A stretch of 64,000 bases of DNA, from assembly GCA_003611955.1 (NCBI GenBank), contig RAZE01000001.1:434001-498000 (forward strand), written 5' to 3'. This DNA is from a bacterium 1XD8-76 (lineage in GTDB: Bacteria; Bacillota; Clostridia; Lachnospirales; Lachnospiraceae). The notes under the pieces are model-generated. The model saw only the letters and a list, made by a program, of their open reading frames with translations. It was not told the DNA's origin and did not search any database. Shown in pieces: positions 52,307-60,428 of this stretch. A program made the position numbers and the translations under genes. How positions within the stretch are numbered: the stretch's first letter is position 1; each line of letters starts with the position of its first letter.

Positions 52307-53563
52307 ATGGAAAATATATTTATCACAAAATTGACATTGGAGAAAGTAAGAAATCTGGATTACGTTGAGATTCCTCTGGCGAAAGACAAAAAGAAACATC
52401 TGATTTTTACCGGAAAAAACGGAAGCGGGAAGACGACGATACTGAATAGTCTTTCGGAGTATTTTGATGTGATTACCACAACAAATCGATTGCCGCTTGT
52501 CAAATCACAACTTTCAATAGCGAAAAATAATTTATTGTCCGCTCAAAAAAGAAACATGGGAGAACAGGAAATAGCAGACAGAGAAACTACTGTTAAAAGA
52601 ATGGAAAAAGAACTGGAGGAAATTAAAAAGGGTTTTATCGTTGAACTGAATTGCACCGATAAAGGAGTGCGCTATGCGTTTGAGGAGGGCGGATTTATTG
52701 TTGCCTACTATAGAGCGGAGAGAATTTTTGAGGCCGAAATATCGAGACATGTTGAAAAGGTTACATTGTTAGATAATTATACAATATATGAGAATCCGCG
52801 AAAGAACTTTGTAAAATATCTGTTGGATCTGAAAATGACGCAGGCGCTGGCTCTGTCGGGAAATAAGAAAGAAAAGGCGGACGGTATCCAGGAATGGTTT
52901 GATAAATTTGAGGAGCTGATGCGGGATGTTTTTGAGAACGACCGACTGAAGCTGGATTTTGATGAGGAGACATTCTGCTTCTATATCAAAGAACCCGGAA
53001 AAGAACTCTATGATTTTAATATGCTCTCCAGTGGGTATGCAGCCATTTTAGATATCGTTGTGGATCTTATGATCAGGATGGAAAAACGCACGGAGAGAAA
53101 GTTTCGCTATGATATGCCGGGGATTGTCCTGATTGACGAGATAGAGACACATCTCCATCTTGCACTGCAGAAAAAGATATTAAAACTGCTGACTGCAATG
53201 TTCCCCAATATTCAGTTTATTGTGACAACGCATTCTCCGTTTGTCCTGAACAGCCTGGACGATATTGTGATCTATGATCTGGAACAGCGTCTGCTGGTAG
53301 AAAACGGCCTGTCGGATATTCCTTATGACGGAATTGTGGAGGGATATTTTAATGCCAGTGTTTTGTCGGACAAGCTGAAAGAGAAATTTGAGCGGTATCA
53401 GGCGCTGGTTAAAAAAGAGGTGTTGACGGACGAAGACTTTGAGGAGATTACGAATCTGGAAATGTTCCTGGATGAAGTTCCGGATTACCTTGCCCTTGGA
53501 ATCACGACGGAATATCAGCGGCTGAAACTGGAGCTTTCAAAGCGGGAGGATATGGATGGTTAA
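52307..53563 (+). CDS. Septu-like PtuA ATPase (AAA/SMC-type)
   Basis: A 418-residue ABC-type (RecF/SMC-like) ATPase. Walker A is GKNGSGKT at residues 36-43. A predicted coiled-coil insertion lies at about 65-110. MLSSGYAAILDI (around 239-250) is the signature loop region. Walker B is IVLIDEIETHLH (273-284), and TTHSPFVLNSL holds the switch His309. No OLD-type TOPRIM domain is visible. The gene overlaps an HNH nuclease gene by eight bases. This pairing matches the Septu defence system, in which PtuA and PtuB form a complex which degrades DNA on phage infection. The ATG at 52307 follows GGACCGGA; an in-frame ATG at 52295 is too close to AAAGGA. Confidence 0.8.
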   Translation: MENIFITKLTLEKVRNLDYVEIPLAKDKKKHLIFTGKNGSGKTTILNSLSEYFDVITTTNRLPLVKSQLSIAKNNLLSAQKRNMGEQEIADRETTVKRMEKELEEIKKGFIVELNCTDKGVRYAFEEGGFIVAYYRAERIFEAEISRHVEKVTLLDNYTIYENPRKNFVKYLLDLKMTQALALSGNKKEKADGIQEWFDKFEELMRDVFENDRLKLDFDEETFCFYIKEPGKELYDFNMLSSGYAAILDIVVDLMIRMEKRTERKFRYDMPGIVLIDEIETHLHLALQKKILKLLTAMFPNIQFIVTTHSPFVLNSLDDIVIYDLEQRLLVENGLSDIPYDGIVEGYFNASVLSDKLKEKFERYQALVKKEVLTDEDFEEITNLEMFLDEVPDYLALGITTEYQRLKLELSKREDMDG

Positions 53564-54218
53564 GATAGAGAGGTCGTATCCTGCGCCGTGCTCCCTTGCC
53601 GTAGAAGAACAAAAGAAAACCGGAAGCTATGAGAAACCGGATGTTGTGGAGAGGCTAAAGAAAGATTTCCACAATAAATGTTATATCTGTGAGCTGAAGA
53701 ATTTGCAGGATCCGCAGGTTGAACATTTATTCCCTCACAAAAACGGCAGATATCCGGAGCGGAAGTTTGACTGGAACAACCTGTTCTGGGCTTGCGGACA
53801 CTGTAACGGCGTGAAAAATCAGAACAAATATGATGAAGGTATTTTAGACTGTTGCAGGTCGGACCCGGAGAAAGAGATATCGTTCGGGCTGAAAGAGGGC
53901 GAGATTGAGTTAAAGCGTCTGTCGTCTCGGGAGGATGCGGCGATAGACAGAACAATGTCGCTTATATGGGAAACATTCAATCTGCGGAATACGGGGATGC
54001 GGGTTTATAAAAGCGAAATGCGAATGAAAGAACTGCAAAAAGAAATGAATCTTCTTTTCGATAATCTGGAAAGTCTGAAGAAAGATCCTGATTCCGGTTT
54101 TCTGCTGAGGAAATTAAAAGTGCTGTTAAAGAGAGAATCGGCATTTGCGGCATTTAAAAGATGCTATGTGAGAGAACATATTGAAGAATACCCACAGTTA
54201 AAAGAATATATACAATAA
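53556..54218 (+). CDS. Septu-like PtuB HNH endonuclease
   Basis: A 220-residue HNH nuclease. A zinc pair CYIC (42-45), the EH of QVEHLFPH (56-57), NN of DWNNLFWAC (74-75) and the second pair CGHC (80-83) make a complete HNH core. The C-terminal half is helical and may bind the ATPase. The family is the one found with Septu and retron-linked PtuB proteins (TIGR02646-like). It is translationally coupled with the ATPase gene. No retron reverse transcriptase is nearby. Confidence 0.82.
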   Translation: MVKIERSYPAPCSLAVEEQKKTGSYEKPDVVERLKKDFHNKCYICELKNLQDPQVEHLFPHKNGRYPERKFDWNNLFWACGHCNGVKNQNKYDEGILDCCRSDPEKEISFGLKEGEIELKRLSSREDAAIDRTMSLIWETFNLRNTGMRVYKSEMRMKELQKEMNLLFDNLESLKKDPDSGFLLRKLKVLLKRESAFAAFKRCYVREHIEEYPQLKEYIQ

Positions 54219-54232
54219 GGCGGAGAACCATT

Positions 54233-54496
54233 ATGAGGAAACGTGAACCTCTGTCACAGATCAAATTATCGGACAGGCAAAAAGAAAAACTGAACGACGA
54301 GATCAAGGCGTTCTATCTCGACGAGAGGGGCGAGGAGATCGGTATCATAGAGCAGATGCAGATACTGGAACTGTTCGAGAAAAAGCTGGCGCCGATCGTC
54401 TACAATAAAGCCCTCGACGATGCCCACAGATGGTTTTCCGGGATGATGGATAACTTGGAGTCGGATTATTACAGCTTATACAGGGATGAAGATTGA
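54233..54496 (+). CDS. DUF2164-family small protein
   Basis: An 87-residue protein. IKLSDRQKEKLNDEIKAFYLDERGEEIGIIEQMQILELFEKKLAPIVYNKALDDAHRWF has the pattern of DUF2164 proteins (Glu-rich, then PxxYNxAxxDA). The function is unknown. It is 14 bases after the HNH gene in the same direction and may belong to the same transcript, but DUF2164 genes usually occur alone, so a role in defence is not implied. AAGGCGGAGAA precedes the ATG. Confidence 0.8.
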   Translation: MRKREPLSQIKLSDRQKEKLNDEIKAFYLDERGEEIGIIEQMQILELFEKKLAPIVYNKALDDAHRWFSGMMDNLESDYYSLYRDED

Positions 54497-54525
54497 AATT
54501 ATTTATGCATTGTGTCCGGAAAGGC

Positions 54526-54555
54526 TTGATAAAATGCGTCAATTACAGATATAAT
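54526..54555 (+). promoter_or_regulatory. Promoter of the LacI regulator gene
   Basis: TTGATA (54526-54531), 18 bases, TATAAT (54550-54555). An operator follows five bases after the -10 box and covers the expected start of transcription. Confidence 0.7.
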
Positions 54556-54559
54556 GGGA

Positions 54560-54571
54560 TTACTCGAGTAA
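54560..54571 (+). promoter_or_regulatory. LacI-type operator O1 (TTACTCGAGTAA)
   Basis: A perfect 12-base palindrome with the central CG typical of LacI-family sites. Identical copies occur at 55628 and 55657. Position at the start of transcription implies autorepression. Confidence 0.85.
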
Positions 54572-54595
54572 CCATTGTATAAGGAGGATCACGGT

Positions 54596-55582
54596 ATGGT
54601 ATCCATGAAGGACATAGCAAAAGCTTTGAATTTATCAAGGTGTACGGTGTCTGATATATTGAATAATAAGCTGGAAGGCAGATCATATAAACCCGAAACG
54701 ATCGAGACGGTCCGCAGGACGGCCAGGGAGATGGGTTACATATCCAATAATATTGCAAAATCTTTAAAGACGGGATCTACCAAAACACTGGCGATCGTCG
54801 TTCCTCATCTGAGCAATCCGTTTTATACCAACATCATACAAAAAGTAGAAAAACTGGCAAACAGCAAAGATTACAGTCTGATTATCTGCACGACGGAAGA
54901 AAAGCTGGAAAAGGAAAATCATGTTCTGGAGATGCTGATGAGCCGGATGGTGGATGGGATCTTAATATCTCCGGTCTCCTATGAAGAGTCACTCCGGAAA
55001 GTATATTCCTATAAAATCGTCTGCTTCGACCGCACGGTGGAAGGCGGAAAATATCCGGCGGCGTTATTTGACAACAAAGCCGCGGCACAGGAACTCATGA
55101 GGAGAGTGTTGAAGCGGGGATGTCAGAAACCGCTGTTTTTGAATACGGCTAAATCGGATTATACGATTCATTGCAGAATGGATGGATATAGGGAAGTATT
55201 GGATGAGGCGGGAATCGGATGGGACGAAAGGTTTGTCTATTACGATATTTATGATAAGAGGCAGGCTTATGAGATCATGAGCCGTATTTTGGAGCAGGAT
55301 AAAGTGGAGTTTGATTCGGTTATTCTCGGGACCAATTTCTGTGTATACGGTGTGCTGCGCGCCTTCAGGGAAAAAGGGAGAGCCTTTGTCCCGATTGCCG
55401 GTTTTGAGGACTTTGACGGATCAGAGATTATAGAAGGGGATTTTATCAAGGCGGTTCAGCCAGAGGAAAAGATCGGTGAGGAAGCATTCTATATACTTCT
55501 CCAGTATTTGAATGACAAAAAACCGCAGGACGTGCTGTTAAAAACAGATGGGATTCGGGAAAATTGTACAAAAATAAAATAA
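54596..55582 (+). CDS. LacI-family transcriptional regulator of the ABC transporter
   Basis: A 328-residue regulator. The helix-turn-helix reads SMKDIAKALNLSRCTVSDILN, then a hinge helix (ISNNIAKSLKTGS) and a periplasmic-binding-type sensor domain (TLAIVVPHLSNPFYTNIIQKV, DGILISPVS, IVCFDRT, GFEDFDGSEII). The ATG at 54596 has AAGGAGG eight bases before it. The gene lies just upstream of the sugar-type ABC operon, and the same palindrome lies before both, so it regulates itself and the transporter, and the imported sugar or its phosphate is the likely inducer. Confidence 0.93.
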   Translation: MVSMKDIAKALNLSRCTVSDILNNKLEGRSYKPETIETVRRTAREMGYISNNIAKSLKTGSTKTLAIVVPHLSNPFYTNIIQKVEKLANSKDYSLIICTTEEKLEKENHVLEMLMSRMVDGILISPVSYEESLRKVYSYKIVCFDRTVEGGKYPAALFDNKAAAQELMRRVLKRGCQKPLFLNTAKSDYTIHCRMDGYREVLDEAGIGWDERFVYYDIYDKRQAYEIMSRILEQDKVEFDSVILGTNFCVYGVLRAFREKGRAFVPIAGFEDFDGSEIIEGDFIKAVQPEEKIGEEAFYILLQYLNDKKPQDVLLKTDGIRENCTKIK

Positions 55583-55618
55583 AAATTTAGAGATTATAGA
55601 CAAAAATGCAAAAATAAG

Positions 55619-55647
55619 TTGACATAGTTACTCGAGTAAGTTAAAAT
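55619..55647 (+). promoter_or_regulatory. Promoter of the ABC transporter operon
   Basis: Consensus TTGACA (55619-55624), 17 bases, TAAAAT (55642-55647). Operator O2 fills the spacer and O3 lies at the start site. Confidence 0.8.
55628..55639 (+). promoter_or_regulatory. LacI-type operator O2 (TTACTCGAGTAA)
   Basis: Perfect 12-base palindrome between the -35 and -10 boxes of the transporter promoter, 29 bases (centre to centre) from O3, close to three helical turns. Confidence 0.85.
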
Positions 55648-55656
55648 AGTACATAG

Positions 55657-55668
55657 TTACTCGAGTAA
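55657..55668 (+). promoter_or_regulatory. LacI-type operator O3 (TTACTCGAGTAA)
   Basis: Perfect 12-base palindrome, with flanking G/C extending it to 14 bases (GTTACTCGAGTAAC), immediately downstream of the -10 box. Confidence 0.85.
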
Positions 55669-55730
55669 CTAATTTTAGGAACCGTATAAAGTGGACAAAA
55701 TAATGTCTGAAAGATAAGGGAGGAAAAAGG

Positions 55731-57230
55731 ATGGAGAAGCATGTCTTTTTAGAAATGTCAAATATCAGTATGACATTCCCGGGCGTGAAAGCGCTTGATC
55801 AGGTGAGCCTGAATATCCGGGAGGGAGAAGTACATGCGTTGATGGGGGAGAACGGAGCCGGGAAATCAACCCTGATCAAGATCATATCCGGAGTGCAGCA
55901 GCCGGATCCCGGCGCAAAGATTCTTCTGGATGGAAAAGAAGTTGAATTTCCGAGTGTTCATGCCAGCATCCAATCAGGGATCAACGCGATCCATCAGGAT
56001 CTCAGCCTGTTTCCGAATCTGACTGTGGCGGAAAATATTTATTTGGGCCGCTCGAAGAAAGGGAAGATAGACTGGAAAGAGTGCGACAATATTGCGCTGG
56101 AAGCCCTGGAGAGACTGTCGGTGCAGATGGATATTCACGAGCTGCTCGGAAATCTGAGCGTGGCGAAGCAGCAACTGGTGGCGATAGCGAGGGCGATCTC
56201 TCTGAGTTCCCGGCTCTTGATCATGGATGAACCGACGGCGGCACTGTCGTTCAGTGAGGTGCGGATGCTTTATGAGATCATCCGGAAATTGAAAAAAGAA
56301 AATATCGCGATTCTTTTTATCAGCCATAAACTGGACGAAGTTTTTGAAGTCTCCGACAGAGTGACTGTGTTGAAGGACGGAAAATATGTGGGCTGCAAGA
56401 ACATTGAGGAACTGGATGAGAGCATGCTTGTGCAGATGATGGTGGGCAGATCTGTTTCCTACGAAGCGCTGAACGAGGAGTCCCATGCATCGGAAAAGAT
56501 CCTTGAGGTTAAGAATATCTCCAGGGAGGGAAATTTTAAAGATATCTCCTTCTCTCTGCATAAAGGAGAGATATTGGCCTTTACCGGGCTGGTGGGAGCG
56601 GGAAGAAGCGAGACTGTCAAAGCGCTGTTTGGATTAAACCCGCCGGATGAAGGTGAGATTTTTATCCATGGAAAGAAAGTGGAACTTAAAAAAGTTTCTC
56701 AGGCGATGAGGCATAAGATAGCTTTTATCCCGGAGGACAGGCATCAGGAGGGATTGATATTAAATATGTCGATGCGGGATAATATCACACTGCCTGTTCT
56801 GTCGGAACTTTTGGACAGGCTTGGATTCACCAACGGCAAAAAGACCGAAAGCTTATCGGAGGAATACGTAAAAACGCTGAATATAAGGCCGGGGCAGATC
56901 GAAAAAATGGCGAAGAACTTCAGCGGCGGCAATCAGCAGAAGATTGCCGTGGCGAAATGGCTTGTCACAAAGCCGGACATACTGATTATAGACGAGCCGA
57001 CGCATGGCGTTGACATCGCGTCAAAGACCGAGATCCATAAGCTTTTAAAAAATCTGGCAAGACAGGGAATGGCGATCATTATGGTGTCCTCCGAATGGCA
57101 GGAAGTTTTTGCGCTCAGCGACCGCGTTATCGTCATGAGACATGGACGGATCGTGCATGAAGATTCCACAAAGACGGGAGATCAGAATCTGATGATGGAG
57201 AAAGCAATTCTTGGGGAGGGAAAAGCATGA
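55731..57230 (+). CDS. Sugar ABC transporter ATP-binding protein (RbsA/MglA type)
   Basis: A 499-residue protein with two fused ATPase domains, typical of carbohydrate-uptake class 2 importers. Domain 1 has Walker A GENGAGKST and Walker B LLIMDEPTAAL; domain 2 has the altered Walker A GLVGAGRSET, the signature NFSGGNQQKIAVAKWL, and ILIIDEPTHGVD. It energises uptake through the two permeases that follow. Ribosome site GGGAGGAA. It ends four bases into the next gene. Confidence 0.95.
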   Translation: MEKHVFLEMSNISMTFPGVKALDQVSLNIREGEVHALMGENGAGKSTLIKIISGVQQPDPGAKILLDGKEVEFPSVHASIQSGINAIHQDLSLFPNLTVAENIYLGRSKKGKIDWKECDNIALEALERLSVQMDIHELLGNLSVAKQQLVAIARAISLSSRLLIMDEPTAALSFSEVRMLYEIIRKLKKENIAILFISHKLDEVFEVSDRVTVLKDGKYVGCKNIEELDESMLVQMMVGRSVSYEALNEESHASEKILEVKNISREGNFKDISFSLHKGEILAFTGLVGAGRSETVKALFGLNPPDEGEIFIHGKKVELKKVSQAMRHKIAFIPEDRHQEGLILNMSMRDNITLPVLSELLDRLGFTNGKKTESLSEEYVKTLNIRPGQIEKMAKNFSGGNQQKIAVAKWLVTKPDILIIDEPTHGVDIASKTEIHKLLKNLARQGMAIIMVSSEWQEVFALSDRVIVMRHGRIVHEDSTKTGDQNLMMEKAILGEGKA

Positions 57231-58189
57231 AAAAATTATTGGAGAGAAGGGAGACAAGCGTATTTTTGATTCTGGCGGTTTTGTGCATAGGTCTGACGAT
57301 CTATTCCCCCACATTTTTTTCCTACACCAATATCAAAAACGTGTTGGTCAGCAATACTGCCCTGGGAATCATGGCTGCGGGAATGACGTTTATACTGATT
57401 ACGGCGGGTATCGATGTCTCCGTGGCGAGCCAGATGATGTTTTCTGCGACCTGGCTGGCGCTGCTTTCGGAGACGCCGTTTGGAAACCCTGTGACGCTTG
57501 TCCTGGCAGCGATTCTTATCGGGTTTGTGACGGGGGCGATCAATGGCTTTTTGATATCCCGGTTTGATATTCATCCGATTATTATCACGCTGGGAACAAA
57601 CAGTATCTACAGAGGCATAATTCTCGTAATGACAAACGGAAGATGGCTGATGAATCTGCCGAAATATTTTACCGCTTTTTCCAAAACGGTCTTCGGGATT
57701 CCGCTCCCTGTCGTGTATGCCGTGTTGATCTTTCTGGTTTCCGCCTGGCTGCTGAAGCATACATATTTCGGCCGTTCCATCTATGCGATGGGAGGGAACA
57801 GGGAGGCGGCGAGGTATGCCGGAGTGAACCTGAAAAAAACGATATTTTTCACGTACACCTACACGGGAGTTTTGTGCGGTCTTGCAGGACTGGTGTTAGA
57901 CAGCATTCTCGGCAACTGCCAGCCCTCCGGATCCAACGGATGGGAGATGAACGTGATAGCCGCCGCGGTCATAGGCGGTACAAACATTCTGGGGGGATAT
58001 GGGACGATAGGCGGGACGGTGATCGGCGTCCTGATGATGGGAGTGATCGAAAACGGACTGGTGGTCGCCCATGTGCCGACTTACTGGCAGAAGCTGGTAT
58101 ATGGCCTGATTATTATCGTCACTGTCACGATCGATGTGCTTCGCAAGAAAAAAGCGGATTCCAAAAAACAGATGATTGAGATCGATTAA
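57227..58189 (+). CDS. Sugar ABC transporter permease 1 (RbsC type)
   Basis: A 320-residue permease with about ten membrane segments. AAGMTFILITAGIDVSVASQMMFSA and GRSIYAMGGNREAARYAGVNL are the family marks of the RbsC/MglC class, and AAAVIGGTNILGGYGTIGGTVIGVLMMG is the C-terminal one. Together with a second, different permease it forms a heterodimeric channel, as in autoinducer-2 (LsrCD) and rhamnose (RhaPQ) importers rather than ribose importers. Start overlaps the ATPase gene by four bases. Confidence 0.93.
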   Translation: MKKLLERRETSVFLILAVLCIGLTIYSPTFFSYTNIKNVLVSNTALGIMAAGMTFILITAGIDVSVASQMMFSATWLALLSETPFGNPVTLVLAAILIGFVTGAINGFLISRFDIHPIIITLGTNSIYRGIILVMTNGRWLMNLPKYFTAFSKTVFGIPLPVVYAVLIFLVSAWLLKHTYFGRSIYAMGGNREAARYAGVNLKKTIFFTYTYTGVLCGLAGLVLDSILGNCQPSGSNGWEMNVIAAAVIGGTNILGGYGTIGGTVIGVLMMGVIENGLVVAHVPTYWQKLVYGLIIIVTVTIDVLRKKKADSKKQMIEID

Positions 58190-58202
58190 GGAGGAAAGTG
58201 TA

Positions 58203-59174
58203 ATGGAAAAAATGAAAAAACTCAGACCTTCACTGAATGGAATCGTTTTGCTGGCAGCCTTTCTGGGGATTGTTGTGATTGGAACCGTAGCGAGCAGAAA
58301 TTTTCTGACCATAAGAAATATCCTTTCGATCTTTCAGCAGATGCCTGAGATGGGCATAATGGCGATTGGATTGACAATAGTGATCATCACCGGCGGAAAT
58401 GATCTCTCGTCCGGGACGACCATGGGATTGTGCGCAGTGATATCCGGACTGTGCCTGACCTCGGGCATGCCGATCGCATTGGCAGTTTTGGTGAGCCTGG
58501 CGGCAGCTGTGCTCTGCGGATGCCTGAACGCTGTCCTCGTGGCGGTGATCGGTATACCGCCGATGATCGCCACGCTGGGAACGCAGATGTTCTTTTATGG
58601 AGCGGCGCTGGTACTCAGCAAAGGAAATTCTATTTCCAATATACCGAGAGAATTTTATTTTCTGGGGCAGAATAAAATAGCGGGGATTCCGCTGCAGGCG
58701 ATCATACTTGTCCTGTTGACGGTTATTCTTGCGGTCGTGTTGAAAAAAAGGGTGTTTGGAAAGCATTTAATTGCCATCGGAAATAACAGCAAGGCAAGCG
58801 CCTATTCCGGCGTCCAGACGGAAAGAGTGTTGTTCGCTGCATATATTATCTGCTCGGTATTGTGCTGTATCGCCGGAAATATACAGGTATCCAGGGTGGC
58901 GACGGCGAGAGCGGATATGGGATATTCCTTTTTAATGCCGTGTATTTCTGCGGTTGTGCTGGGAGGAACGAGCATCGACGGAGGAATCGGCGGCGTAGGC
59001 GGAACCGTGGTGGGCGTGATCATTTTCGCGATGATCAGTAATATTATGAATCTCGCGGGAATTTCTTCTTTCTGGCAGCAGCTGGCGACGGGAAGCATCC
59101 TGATTTTGGTGGTGGTATTTAATAAGATCACAGAGAATCATAAATTGCAGCGCAGGAAAAAAGAGAGCAATTAA
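58203..59174 (+). CDS. Sugar ABC transporter permease 2 (RbsC type)
   Basis: A 323-residue permease of the same class. Marks are AIGLTIVIITGGNDLSSGTTMG, GKHLIAIGNNSKASAYSGVQTE and SAVVLGGTSIDGGIGGVGGTVVGVIIFAMISN. The ATG at 58203 follows AAGGAGG; an upstream ATG in frame is inside the first permease. It pairs with permease 1. Confidence 0.93.
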   Translation: MEKMKKLRPSLNGIVLLAAFLGIVVIGTVASRNFLTIRNILSIFQQMPEMGIMAIGLTIVIITGGNDLSSGTTMGLCAVISGLCLTSGMPIALAVLVSLAAAVLCGCLNAVLVAVIGIPPMIATLGTQMFFYGAALVLSKGNSISNIPREFYFLGQNKIAGIPLQAIILVLLTVILAVVLKKRVFGKHLIAIGNNSKASAYSGVQTERVLFAAYIICSVLCCIAGNIQVSRVATARADMGYSFLMPCISAVVLGGTSIDGGIGGVGGTVVGVIIFAMISNIMNLAGISSFWQQLATGSILILVVVFNKITENHKLQRRKKESN

Positions 59175-59206
59175 CTCAAAATATAAAAACTTAAGGAGGT
59201 ATATCT

Positions 59207-60262
59207 ATGAGAAAGAGGATTGCACTGTTACTGGTTATGGGGATGTGCGCAGGACTTTTGAGCGGGTGCGGCAGCAAAGATACGGCACAGGAAAGTGCGC
59301 CGCCAGCCCAGGAAGAAGCTGCAGAGAGCACAGAGGAAGAAGCACAGGGAGATTCCGAGGGGTATACGATAGCCCTTATCCCGCAGCAGGTGGGAATTCC
59401 TTACTTTGAGACATCCGGCGTGTGGGGGCAGAAAGCGGCCGAGGATTTGGGGTGCGAAGTGATCTATACGGGACCGACCAGCGGCGACGCTGCCAGTCAG
59501 GCGAACATTGTACAGGATATGATCACAAAAGGGGTGGACTGTGTTGCGATATCCCCTCTGGACGCGAGCGCGATCGAACCGGTGCTGGAGCAGGCGAAGG
59601 AAGCGGGGATCCTTGTGATCACATGGGATTCGGATGTAAACAATACGGACCTGAGGGAAGTTTATGTTAATTGCTGTTCGGAACAGGTGCTTGGCGAACA
59701 TCTGATGCAGCGCTTTGCGCATTATATGGGCGAGGAAGGCGATTACGCGATCATTACAAGTGTGTTGACGGCACAGAACTGTTCGGCCTGGGCGAAATAT
59801 GCGACGGAATATCAGGAGGCGAATTATCCGAATATGAACAGAGTGGCATATGAACCCTGCGATGATGACCAGTCGAAAGCCTACTCCATCACACAGAATC
59901 TGATGACGGCTTATCCGGATCTGAAGGGCGTTCTGGGTGTGACGACACCGGCGCCTCCGGCTGCGGCACAGGCAGTGGGAGAAGCGGGGAGAAACGGAGA
60001 GGTGATCGTCAGCGGCGTGGTGGAAGCGTCGGCGGCAAAGGCCTATCTGGAGGACGGTTCCATGCAGGAGGCAAATATCTGGCATCCCGGCAAACTGGGC
60101 TATCTGGCAATTTATACAGCAAAAACGATCCTGGACGGCGGATCGATCGAGGACGGACAGGATGTGCCGGAAGTCGGAGTGGTGGAAGTAAAGGATGACC
60201 AGATCATTATGACAGAATTACTGGATATTACACTGGAAAATGTAGACGAATTCGATTTCTAA
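59207..60262 (+). CDS. Sugar ABC transporter substrate-binding lipoprotein (RhaS/LsrB-like)
   Basis: A 351-residue exported lipoprotein with lipobox LSGC (Cys21) and an acidic linker to residue 50. The type-1 periplasmic-binding domain includes VIYTGPTSGDAASQANIVQDMITKGVDCVAISPLDASAIEPVLEQAKEAGILVITWDSD, which resembles rhamnose (RhaS) and autoinducer-2 (LsrB) binding proteins most closely. Ligand is not determined. The gene ends the transporter operon and is followed by a strong hairpin. Confidence 0.92.
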   Translation: MRKRIALLLVMGMCAGLLSGCGSKDTAQESAPPAQEEAAESTEEEAQGDSEGYTIALIPQQVGIPYFETSGVWGQKAAEDLGCEVIYTGPTSGDAASQANIVQDMITKGVDCVAISPLDASAIEPVLEQAKEAGILVITWDSDVNNTDLREVYVNCCSEQVLGEHLMQRFAHYMGEEGDYAIITSVLTAQNCSAWAKYATEYQEANYPNMNRVAYEPCDDDQSKAYSITQNLMTAYPDLKGVLGVTTPAPPAAAQAVGEAGRNGEVIVSGVVEASAAKAYLEDGSMQEANIWHPGKLGYLAIYTAKTILDGGSIEDGQDVPEVGVVEVKDDQIIMTELLDITLENVDEFDF

Positions 60263-60270
60263 AAGAAAAA

Positions 60271-60293
60271 AGGCCGCCGGTGTTCGGCGGCCT
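60271..60293 (+). other. Strong hairpin after the binding-protein gene
   Basis: Nine-base arms AGGCCGCCG and CGGCGGCCT with a five-base loop lie nine bases after the stop codon. No T-run follows on the plus strand, so it is more likely to protect the mRNA 3' end or to be a weak terminator. A-rich sequence just before it would give a T-run on the minus strand. The rest of 60294-60428 shows a degenerate half of the LacI site (60316-60321, TACTCG) and no gene. Confidence 0.6.
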
Positions 60294-60428
60294 GAATCTG
60301 GGAGTAGGGCAGCAGTACTCGTTAAACATTACCAACGATATTGGAATTGTTGTACAGTATGGAAGAATGGATATCAATCAACCAAATTTATCGTATTTGG
60401 CCACAATGGGGTTTGCGGAGGGATGAGA

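Noticed and set aside
54233..54496. Treating the DUF2164 gene as a third component of the Septu-like system
   Set aside because: DUF2164 proteins are known mostly as stand-alone genes, and closeness alone is not enough.
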